15,429 bases of DNA from assembly GCF_020172685.1 (NCBI RefSeq), contig NZ_CP083986.1, positions 3,726,398 to 3,741,826 on the forward strand, in the 5' to 3' direction. Both the position numbers and the translations under genes were made by a program. This document shows, one piece after another, positions 9,534 to 15,429 of the stretch (positions are counted from its first letter, which is position 1; each line of letters begins with the position of its first letter). The notes beneath the pieces were generated by a model. That model made no database searches, had not been told where the DNA came from, and was given only the letters and a program-made list of their open reading frames with translations. This stretch comes from [Mycobacterium] nativiensis (GTDB taxonomy: Bacteria; Actinomycetota; Actinomycetes; Mycobacteriales; Mycobacteriaceae).

Positions 9534-10703
9534 TCAGCGCAGGAGGTGTCGGCTCATGACGACGCGCTGGATCTGGTTGGTGCCCTCATAGATCTGGGTG
9601 ATCTTGGCGTCGCGCATCATCCGCTCCACCGGGAAATCAGTGGTGTAACCCGCCCCACCGAACAACTGCACCGCATCGGTGGTGACCTCCATCGCCACAT
9701 CCGAGGCAAAACACTTCGACGCCGCCGAGATAAAGCCCAACCCGGTCTCACCACGCTCAGCACGCGCCGCCGCCGAATACACCATCAACCGCGCAGCCTC
9801 CAGCTTCATCGCCATGTCGGCGAGCATGAACTGCACACCCTGGAAGGTGCTGATGTTCTTGCCGAACTGCTTGCGGTCCTTGGTGTACTCAATCGCCGCG
9901 TCGAGGGCACCCTGAGCGATACCGACCGCCTGCGCACCGATCGTCGGACGGGTGTGATCCAGGGTGCGCAACGCGGTCTTAAACCCGGTACCGGGCTCAC
10001 CGATGATCCGATCCCCCGGAATCCGACAGTTCTCGAAATACAACTCCGTGGTCGGGGAACCCTTGATGCCCAGCTTGTGCTCCTTGGGCCCGACCGAAAA
10101 ACCCTCATCATCGACATGCACCATGAACGCCGAAATCCCATTGGCATCCAAATCCGGATCAGTCACCGCCATCACCGTGTACCAACTGGACTTACCACCA
10201 TTGGTGATCCAGCACTTAGACCCATTGAGAATCCAGTCATCACCATCAGCCCTAGCCCGCGTGCGCATCGCCGCCGCATCACTGCCGGCCTCACGCTCAG
10301 ACAACGCGTAGGAAGCCATCACCTCACCGGCCGCCAACCCCGGCAACACCTGCGCCTTGAGCTCATCCGAACCCGACAAGATCAACCCCATCGTGCCCAG
10401 CTTGTTCACCGCCGGAATCAACGACGACGACGCACACACCCGGGCCACTTCCTCGATCACAATGCACGCCGCCACCGAATCCGCGCCCTGCCCGCCGTAC
10501 TCCTCCGGCACATGCACCGCGTTGAAACCCGACGCATTCAGCGCCGCCAACGCCTCCTCGGGGAACCGGGCCCTCTCATCAACATCCTTGGCATAAGGAG
10601 CGATCTCCTTCTCCGCCAACGCCCGAATCGCCACCCGCAACTCATCATGCTCCTCGGGCAACTGAAACAGATCAAACGAGGGATTCCCGGCCCACCCAGC
10701 CAT
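9534..10703 (-). CDS. fadE25: Acyl-CoA dehydrogenase FadE25
   Basis: FAD-dependent dehydrogenation of acyl-CoA to trans-2-enoyl-CoA in beta-oxidation. The 389 residues include YALSEREAGSDAAAMRTRA (about 132-150), the WITNGGKSSW FAD-binding strand (about 165-174), GQFGK-like DRKQFGKNISTFQG, and the catalytic base Glu373 in QIYEGTNQIQR. Position next to purE and purK matches Rv3274c-Rv3276c, which supports the fadE25 name. The ATG at 10703 is chosen because AGGAGG lies 5 nt upstream; a GTG one codon earlier would be too close. It begins 14 bp after the purE stop. Its codon use differs from neighbours: many GAT, GGT, TTG and TCG codons, and about 54% GC by hand count over 10081-10200, against roughly 70% in purK. 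This may reflect expression level or gene replacement. Confidence 0.93.
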   Translation of the reverse strand: MAGWAGNPSFDLFQLPEEHDELRVAIRALAEKEIAPYAKDVDERARFPEEALAALNASGFNAVHVPEEYGGQGADSVAACIVIEEVARVCASSSLIPAVNKLGTMGLILSGSDELKAQVLPGLAAGEVMASYALSEREAGSDAAAMRTRARADGDDWILNGSKCWITNGGKSSWYTVMAVTDPDLDANGISAFMVHVDDEGFSVGPKEHKLGIKGSPTTELYFENCRIPGDRIIGEPGTGFKTALRTLDHTRPTIGAQAVGIAQGALDAAIEYTKDRKQFGKNISTFQGVQFMLADMAMKLEAARLMVYSAAARAERGETGLGFISAASKCFASDVAMEVTTDAVQLFGGAGYTTDFPVERMMRDAKITQIYEGTNQIQRVVMSRHLLR

Positions 10704-10717
10704 CACAGCCTCCTAAG

Positions 10718-11233
10718 CTACTCGCCGGTAACTTTACCTTGAAGCATCGCGTCTTTCGCAAGCACGCTCTGGGCCAGCTGGTCTTGAAAAGCCGCCATAC
10801 GGGCCCGCAACGCGGCGTCTGATGAGCCCAGAATACGCACTGCGAGCAAACCTGCGTTGCGTGCGCCGCCGATAGAAACGGTGGCTACGGGCACGCCTGC
10901 CGGCATCTGCACGATCGACAGCAAAGAGTCCATGCCGTCCAGGCGGGCCAGCGGCACGGGCACCCCGATCACCGGCAGCGGTGTGGCCGAAGCCACCATC
11001 CCGGGCAGGTGCGCGGCGCCGCCCGCCCCGGCGATGATCACCTCGATGCCGCGGCCGGCGGCGTCGCGGGCGTAGTCGAACATCCGTTGCGGGGTGCGGT
11101 GCGCCGAGACCACTCCGACCTCGAACGGGATCTCGAATTCGGCCAGCGCGAGGGCCGCTTCCTCCATCACCGACCAGTCGCTGTCGCTGCCCATGATCAC
11201 GCCGACCCGGGGACCGGGCTTGTGCTCACTCAT
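10718..11233 (-). CDS. purE: N5-carboxyaminoimidazole ribonucleotide mutase PurE
   Basis: Converts N5-CAIR to CAIR in de novo purine synthesis. The 171 residues show the class I PurE signature: GSDSDW (15-20), [10 protein letters not shown], and [20 protein letters not shown] (about 89-108), with the usual length of about 160-175. The ATG at 11233 overlaps the last 8 bases of purK (ATGAGTGA), so the two are translationally coupled and their products act in consecutive steps. A longer frame upstream lies inside purK and is not coding. No missing residues were noticed. Confidence 0.95.
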   Translation of the reverse strand: MSEHKPGPRVGVIMGSDSDWSVMEEAALALAEFEIPFEVGVVSAHRTPQRMFDYARDAAGRGIEVIIAGAGGAAHLPGMVASATPLPVIGVPVPLARLDGMDSLLSIVQMPAGVPVATVSIGGARNAGLLAVRILGSSDAALRARMAAFQDQLAQSVLAKDAMLQGKVTGE

Positions 11234-12467
11234 GCGGGTCCCATCCATCGCTCCATTCCCCGTGCGACAACCAGTGTGCCGCGCCTTCGGCCCGTTCACG
11301 CAGCTTCGCCCAGTCCGTCGAGGCGTCACCGAGCAGATTGATGTGCCCGATCTTGCGACCGGGCCGCTCATCCTTGCCGTACAGGTGCACCCGGGCGTCG
11401 GGATAGCGGGCGAACAGGTGGTGAAGTCGCTCGTCCATCGTCATCGCCGGTGGCTGCGGCGCGCCGAGCACATTGGCCATCACGGTGACCGGAACCACCG
11501 GGGAGGTGTCGCCCAGCGGGTAGTCCAGCACCGCGCGCAGATGCTGCTCGAATTGACTGGTGGCTGCGCCGTCCATGGTCCAGTGGCCGGAGTTGTGCGG
11601 GCGCATCGCCAGCTCATTGACCAGCAACTCACCGTCCGTCGTCTCGAACAGCTCGACGGCCAGGACCCCGACAACACCCAGCTCGTCGGCCAGTCGCAGC
11701 GCCAATTGCTGTGCTGCAGCAGCTGATTCGTCAGACAGATCCGGAGCCGGTGCGATCACCGTCACGCAGATCCCGTCTTCTTGCACCGTCTCGACCACCG
11801 GCCATGCCGCGCCCTGGCCGAACGGCGACCGGGCGACCAGCGCGGAGAGTTCCCGGCGCATCGAGACCCGCTCCTCGGCCAGCACCGCCACCCCGGCGTC
11901 CAGGTAGTCGGCGGCGGCGGCGCGGGCCTGGGCCGCATCGTCGACGATCGACACCCCGCGGCCGTCGTAGCCGCCCCGGGTCGCCTTGATCACCATCGGG
12001 CCACCGGTGACAGCGGCGAAGTCGTCCACCGCCTCGAGGCTCTCGATGGCGGCGAACCGCGGAACCGGCGCCCCCAACGCCGCCAGCTTGCGGCGCATCA
12101 CCAGCTTGTCCTGGGCGTGCAGCAGCGCAGCCGGCGGCGGCGCCACGTTGACGCCCTCGGCGATCAGTTTCTCCAGCAGATCACCCGGGACGTGCTCGTG
12201 GTCGAAAGTCAGCACGGTGGCCCCGGCCGCGACCCGACGTAGGGCATCGAGGTCGGTGTGCGATCCGATCACCACGTCCGGGCTGACCTGGGCCGCCGGT
12301 TCGTCGGCGTCGACGGCCAGCACCCGCAGCCGCTGACCGAGCGCGATCGCGGCTTGGTGGGTCATCCGCGCCAGCTGACCGCCGCCGACCATGGCGACCA
12401 GCGGGTACCTTCCGGGCGGCGGCATGGTCGAAGCGGGAGGCGTGGACGGCACAGACACGGGCAACAT
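11226..12467 (-). CDS. purK: N5-carboxyaminoimidazole ribonucleotide synthetase PurK
   Basis: ATP-grasp enzyme that carboxylates AIR with ATP and bicarbonate to N5-CAIR, the substrate of PurE. The N-terminal preATP-grasp Rossmann part starts [14 protein letters not shown] (about 22-35). The ATP-grasp core has [24 protein letters not shown] and the metal-site segment [19 protein letters not shown]. The C-terminal part [19 protein letters not shown] is typical of PurK. At 413 residues it is slightly longer than the bacterial norm because of a Pro/Ala-rich leader, as in the M. tuberculosis protein. The ATG at 12467 is kept; an ATG at 12425 ([12 protein letters not shown]) is equally possible, since neither has a clear ribosome site. 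It is divergent from the GtrA gene across a 76-bp gap. Confidence 0.94.
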   Translation of the reverse strand: MLPVSVPSTPPASTMPPPGRYPLVAMVGGGQLARMTHQAAIALGQRLRVLAVDADEPAAQVSPDVVIGSHTDLDALRRVAAGATVLTFDHEHVPGDLLEKLIAEGVNVAPPPAALLHAQDKLVMRRKLAALGAPVPRFAAIESLEAVDDFAAVTGGPMVIKATRGGYDGRGVSIVDDAAQARAAAADYLDAGVAVLAEERVSMRRELSALVARSPFGQGAAWPVVETVQEDGICVTVIAPAPDLSDESAAAAQQLALRLADELGVVGVLAVELFETTDGELLVNELAMRPHNSGHWTMDGAATSQFEQHLRAVLDYPLGDTSPVVPVTVMANVLGAPQPPAMTMDERLHHLFARYPDARVHLYGKDERPGRKIGHINLLGDASTDWAKLRERAEGAAHWLSHGEWSDGWDPHE

Positions 12468-12504
12468 CGTGACATGTCAGCCGACCAACGTGGTTATCCA
12501 GTCA

Positions 12505-12535
12505 TTGGGCAGGAAGCGGGGGAAGTCCGTACACT
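12505..12535 (+). promoter_or_regulatory. Probable promoter of the GtrA gene (leaderless transcript)
   Basis: TACACT at 12530-12535 is a good -10 hexamer, with a weak TTGGGC (12505-12510, 19-bp spacer) as -35. The GTG start at 12544 lies 8 nt beyond the -10, where transcription would begin, and no ribosome site sits at usable distance. This is the arrangement of leaderless mRNAs, which are common in mycobacteria. Confidence 0.5.
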
Positions 12536-12543
12536 GGCAACTT

Positions 12544-13200
12544 GTGTCTTTTACCGACGCCACGATTGCCCGGCTACCCCGGGTGATTCGGCCGCTGGCC
12601 GAGCGGCACCACGAGTTGATCAAGTTCGCCATTGTCGGCGCGACCACGTTCGTCATTGACTCGGCGCTGTTCTACACGCTCAAGTTGACCATTCTGTCGC
12701 CCAAGCCGGTCACCGCCAAGGTGATCTCCGGGATCGTCGCGGTGATCGCGTCCTACATCCTCAACCGTGAGTGGAGTTTCAAGGACCGGGGCGGCCGGGA
12801 GCGTCACCACGAGGCACTGCTGTTCTTCGGGGTCAGCGGCGTAGGCGTGCTGCTGTCGATGGCGCCGCTGTGGTTCTCCAGCTACGTGATGCAGCTTCGG
12901 GCGCCGATGGTGTCGTTGACCGTCGAGAACATCGCCGACTTCGTCTCGGCCTACATCATCGGCAACCTGCTGCAGATGGCGTTCAGATTCTGGGCATTCC
13001 GCCGCTGGGTGTTCCCCGACGAGTTCGCCCGCAGTACCGACACGGCCCTCGGCGCGTCTATCGAGACCGGCGCGCTCGCCGAGGCTTTGGAGGACAGCGC
13101 GGAGTCACTTGAGGGTGGCCCGGATACCGGTGTGGTGACACTGTTCCGCCGGCCCTCCCACCATCAGCCGCCAACGGACGGGCTGTCGAAGACTTCGTGA
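12544..13200 (+). CDS. GtrA-family membrane protein (Rv3277-like)
   Basis: This 218-residue polytopic protein has four predicted membrane helices at about 25-48 (IKFAIVGATTFVIDSALFY), 57-75, 91-114 (LLFFGVSGVGVLLSMAPLW) and 129-147. They are followed by the conserved FRFWAFRRWVF basic segment (about 147-157) and a soluble acidic tail of about 60 residues. GtrA proteins are thought to flip or help export polyprenyl-phosphate-linked sugars for cell-envelope glycosylation; the substrate is unknown here. The GTG at 12544 (VSFTDATIARLPR) matches the start of the M. tuberculosis homologue as I recall it; a longer frame from 12391 overlaps purK. Its last 37 bases overlap the 3' end of the opposite-strand PH-domain gene. 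Confidence 0.88.
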   Translation: MSFTDATIARLPRVIRPLAERHHELIKFAIVGATTFVIDSALFYTLKLTILSPKPVTAKVISGIVAVIASYILNREWSFKDRGGRERHHEALLFFGVSGVGVLLSMAPLWFSSYVMQLRAPMVSLTVENIADFVSAYIIGNLLQMAFRFWAFRRWVFPDEFARSTDTALGASIETGALAEALEDSAESLEGGPDTGVVTLFRRPSHHQPPTDGLSKTS

Positions 13201-13673
13201 TAGAGCAGCGCGTGGACCTGTTCCACGCGCGGTATGTCGTAGAACTCCAGCGGCTCCTGTGACGCCGACTCGATGATCAGCGTCCCGGTACGCAGCATCC
13301 GGTCGATGAACCCGTGGACGAACTCCACGCTGTTGATGCGCGCCAGGCCGATGTCGATGCCACTGCGGGTGAGCAACCCGTGCCGAAACATCACCCGCCG
13401 GTCGGTGATGACGAAATGCGTGGTCAGCCAGGTCAGGAACGGCCAGAGCGTCAGCCAGCCGACGACCACCAGCCAGATCGCCCAGATCACCCCGAAGACG
13501 ACGTTCTCGGCGTTCGGATCCCAGGCCCTGGAGTTGACGAACCCGGCGACGAAGCCTGCGAAGGCGGTCGCCAGCAGCAGGGCCAGGATCGGCCCGATCA
13601 GGCGTTTGACGTGTGGGTGCCGGTGCAGCACCACCTGTTCGTCGTCCGCCAGCACGCTTTCGGGGTAGCCCAC
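13164..13673 (-). CDS. Membrane protein with bacterial PH domain (Rv3278c-like)
   Basis: The protein has 169 residues. The N-terminus (GYPESVLADDEQVVLHRHPH) is typical of bPH2/DUF304 proteins and is followed by two membrane helices at about 24-46 and 59-81. A PH-like domain starts at THFVITDRRVMFRHGLLTRS (about 85-104) and runs to LLYHEVF. The cellular role is unknown; the family is membrane-anchored, and the location between the GtrA gene and birA is conserved in mycobacteria. The start is GTG at 13673, only 8 bp after the birA stop, so the two are probably co-transcribed; no strong ribosome site is visible. The 3' end overlaps the GtrA gene tail to tail. Confidence 0.85.
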   Translation of the reverse strand: MGYPESVLADDEQVVLHRHPHVKRLIGPILALLLATAFAGFVAGFVNSRAWDPNAENVVFGVIWAIWLVVVGWLTLWPFLTWLTTHFVITDRRVMFRHGLLTRSGIDIGLARINSVEFVHGFIDRMLRTGTLIIESASQEPLEFYDIPRVEQVHALLYHEVFDSPSVGG

Positions 13674-13681
13674 GGCCGGCC

Positions 13682-14599
13682 CTAGCCGCCGGATTCCTTC
13701 GGCGGTCCCTGCTTCGGCTCTCCTCCGTCGAGCCTCGCAGAACCGCCGGATTCCTTCGGCGGTCCCTGCTTCGGCCCGCCGGGCCGCAGCCGGGTCACGT
13801 CGCCGGCGGACACCGTTACGGATTGATCCCCGGTGTTGATGACGAGCCGGCCGGTCTCGTCGATGGACTCGGCCAGGCCTTCGACTCGCTGATCGCCGGG
13901 CATATCGGCACGCACCCTTTCACCCAGCGTGCAGCTGTGTCGCCGATAGTCCGCGGCCAGCGCCTCATCGGCCCCGCCGGCCGCGCGCCAGGCCGCGATC
14001 CTGGCGGCGAGGTGGCGGAGGACCTTGTCGGCCAAGACGTTTCGGTCCAGCACTGGGGCGCCGAGCATGGCCAGTGAGACGGCCGCCGGGTCCGGCGCCT
14101 CTTCGGCGGTCATGGTCACGTTCAGCCCGAGTCCGACCACGATCACGGGTTTGGGGAGCTGCTTGGATGTGGCCACCTCGGCGAGGATTCCGGCGAGTTT
14201 GCCGTCGCCCACGATGACGTCGTTGGGCCATTTCAAGCCGGCCTGCAAGCCGGCCGCCTCGGCGAGCGCATCGGCCACCGCAACCCCGGTCGCCAGGGTC
14301 AGCCAACCCCATCCCGAGGTCGGCACCGTGTCCGCGGCGACGCCCACCGACAGGGCGAGCTGACTGCGCGGCGGGGCTGTCCAGTGCCTGCCGTGCCGGC
14401 CGCGGCCGGCGGTCTGGTGATCGGCCAGCAGCACCGCCCCGTCGATGTCCGCACCGCCCGCGGCGCGCGCCAACAGGTCGGCGTTGGTTGAGCCCGTTTC
14501 GGTGACGACGTCCAGTGCCCGCCAGGGCAGGCCCGGTCCGACCAGGCCGTCACGCAGCACGGTTACGTCCAGTGGCGGCCGGGACGGCTGAGATTCCAT
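13682..14599 (-). CDS. birA: Biotin-[acetyl-CoA-carboxylase] ligase BirA, with extended repeat tail
   Basis: Activates biotin with ATP and attaches it to the biotin carrier of acyl-CoA carboxylases. The 305 residues contain GSTN (36-39), the biotinyl-AMP loop GRGRHGR (65-71), KWPND (123-127) and GKLAGIL (133-139), and end the usual C-terminal domain at VTVSAGDVTRLR (about 272). It is a class I enzyme: there is no N-terminal DNA-binding domain, so no direct repressor role. The M. tuberculosis protein, as I recall it, stops at this point; here 33 further residues follow, containing PKQGPPKESGG twice, encoded by a 33-bp direct repeat. The tail is probably disordered and dispensable. The ATG at 14599 lacks a strong ribosome site. 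The usual neighbour accD5, a source of its substrate complex, is not seen in this window. Confidence 0.93.
   Translation of the reverse strand: MESQPSRPPLDVTVLRDGLVGPGLPWRALDVVTETGSTNADLLARAAGGADIDGAVLLADHQTAGRGRHGRHWTAPPRSQLALSVGVAADTVPTSGWGWLTLATGVAVADALAEAAGLQAGLKWPNDVIVGDGKLAGILAEVATSKQLPKPVIVVGLGLNVTMTAEEAPDPAAVSLAMLGAPVLDRNVLADKVLRHLAARIAAWRAAGGADEALAADYRRHSCTLGERVRADMPGDQRVEGLAESIDETGRLVINTGDQSVTVSAGDVTRLRPGGPKQGPPKESGGSARLDGGEPKQGPPKESGG
13686..13775. repeat. 33-bp direct repeat with internal hairpin at the birA 3' end
   Basis: The identical 33-bp copies at 13686-13718 and 13743-13775 begin CCGCCGGATTCCTTCGGCGG and are 57 bp apart start to start. Each contains the inverted repeat CCGCCG-N8-CGGCGG. 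On the minus strand they encode PKQGPPKESGG twice at the BirA C-terminus. The first copy ends only two bases before the birA stop codon and 12 bases before the GTG of the next gene, so the hairpin could affect translation of the PH-domain gene. Confidence 0.9.
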
Positions 14600-14690
14600 T
14601 TCGCCAGCCTACGGGCGGTGGCGTCGCCGCACAGGTTGAAACGCCCGGCCGCAGGGTATGCGGACTGTACGTGTTGAGGAGGTGGTCTAC

Positions 14691-15352
14691 ATGACCACCA
14701 AGGGGTTACGCCGCCGACTTCACCGCCGTCACAGCGCGCAGTCGATCGCAGTGTCGCTGACCAGCCGGTTCGTGGTGAAGAATCTGGTGCGGGCGTGGAC
14801 GATCCAACCGGACCTGGGTTGGCCGTTCGCTTCGGTCGACCGGTTCGCCGGCTTGATGCCGTACGGCGGCGCCGCCGAGGTCCAACGCGCTCAGAGATGG
14901 TGAAACCTGCTGGAATAGCCGTAATCTCGCCCTTCACCGATGCCGACCCGGCGGCCAAACTGCGGCACCGCAATGCCAACCGCTGCGCGATGTTTCCGGG
15001 CGGGGCGCTGTCGGTGTTCACCCGTTACCCGCTTCGCGCCCGAGCTGTGTCGCCGGTGGATGCCGATCTGTCATCGCTGCCGCCGGTCACCATCCACGCC
15101 AGCTCCGACGAACTGCTGCTACCCGATGCCGAAACGATGGCGCAGCGACTGGACGCCGCCGGTGTCCGGTGCGATCTGCACCTGTGGGACGGCCAGATTC
15201 ACGATTTTCCCCTGGCGGCTGATGTGCTTCCCGAAGGCCGACGGGCCATCCACTACATCGGTGACTTCATCAAGGAGGTCACCGAGGATCGAAGCGGGCC
15301 TGACCTAATGGGAATCGATCAGCGTGTCCTTACCGGGGATCTTGGTTCTTGA
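14691..15352 (+). pseudogene. Alpha/beta hydrolase (HSL/lipase family), internally deleted and frameshifted
   Basis: GAGGAGG (14676-14682) and ATG at 14691 open a normal-looking N-terminus: MTTKGLRRRLHRRHSAQSIA, VSLTSRFVVKNLVRAW, then PFASVDRFAGLMP, as in mycobacterial Lip-type hydrolases. That frame stops near 14903. The protein resumes in another frame at about 14897 with VKPAGIAVISPFTDADPAAK, SSDELLLPDAE (acid residue) and DGQIHDFPLA (catalytic His) through IGDFIKEVTED. The middle, which should carry the HGG oxyanion motif and GDSAGG nucleophile elbow, is missing; together the two pieces give about 220 residues against the usual 310 or so. A further short loss is likely around SVFTRYPLRARAVSPVD. 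Without the Ser it cannot be an active hydrolase. Assembly collapse is a less likely explanation. Confidence 0.82.
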
Positions 15353-15429
15353 GCGGGAGGCTGATCACCGAGCCGCCGGCCGGTGAGCACTACTTTGACC
15401 TGGAGTGATGCTGGACTCCTGGGGTTAGA
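15353..15429. other. Unassigned right edge
   Basis: A 77-bp stretch after the hydrolase relic. On the + strand a short open piece reads RLITEPPAGEHYFDLE before TGA (15406-15408), and on the minus strand another reads VISLPLKNQDPR before TAA (15330-15332). Both are too short to assign and may be chance. No sign of the accD5 start that follows birA in M. tuberculosis. Confidence 0.3.

Noticed and set aside
7794..10742. Long + strand frames opposite the aminotransferase, TIGR03083 gene and fadE25
   Set aside because: Same antisense effect of GC-rich third positions; composition is Arg/His/Gln-rich and no family is recognisable.
11234..11371. Extended PurE N-terminus inside purK
   Set aside because: Lies in the purK coding region in another frame; the PurE family starts at [19 protein letters not shown].
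12391..12543. Longer N-terminus for the GtrA protein from ATG 12391
   Set aside because: It overlaps the purK 5' end, reads as Gly/Thr-rich non-coding sequence, and conserved similarity begins at the GTG 12544.

Overview
The window is high-GC actinobacterial DNA, almost certainly from a non-tuberculous mycobacterium (Mycobacteriaceae). The block fadE25-purE-purK-GtrA protein-PH-domain protein-birA follows the order I recall for M. tuberculosis Rv3274c-Rv3279c. A DUF732 relic, a TIGR03083-type (mycothiol-dependent family) protein and a LipW-like hydrolase relic fit the same group.

Layout. 1-1112 is a decayed left flank: the last residues of an IS110-type transposase, one small secreted Ala/Pro-rich protein, a frameshifted DUF732 relic and the C-terminal stub of a second regulator. 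1209-3119 is acs (acetyl-CoA synthetase, + strand). 3262-7659 is a minus-strand cluster read as aldehyde dehydrogenase, Zn alcohol dehydrogenase, GAF/SARP-like regulator, then a small coiled-coil protein built on 33-bp repeats. 7800-11233 continues on the minus strand with a class V aminotransferase, a TIGR03083 protein, fadE25 and purE, joined to purK (to 12467). Divergent from purK is a GtrA-family membrane protein (12544-13200). Its 3' end overlaps, tail to tail, the PH-domain protein that lies downstream of birA. Right of birA, where M. tuberculosis has accD5, there is an internally deleted alpha/beta-hydrolase pseudogene and an unassigned edge.

Main result. The genes at 1209-7659 form a plausible alcohol-assimilation unit: alcohol to aldehyde (AdhP-type), aldehyde to acid (ALDH), acetate to acetyl-CoA (Acs). 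The acs promoter and the promoter of the aldehyde dehydrogenase operon share an 11-bp-period direct repeat, TGCAAC-N5-TGCAAC. In both it is followed by exactly 11 nt, a TAYCTTG -10 element, and exactly 40 nt to the start codon. The operon also encodes a regulator with an N-terminal GAF region, a winged-helix region and a C-terminal region resembling the BTAD of SARP activators. SARP activators are known to bind 11-bp-spaced direct repeats next to the -10. A stub of a paralogous regulator lies directly upstream of acs. I infer a small local regulon in which this regulator senses a C2 (or related) metabolite and activates both promoters. A CRP-like site overlaps the likely transcription start of the aldehyde dehydrogenase operon.
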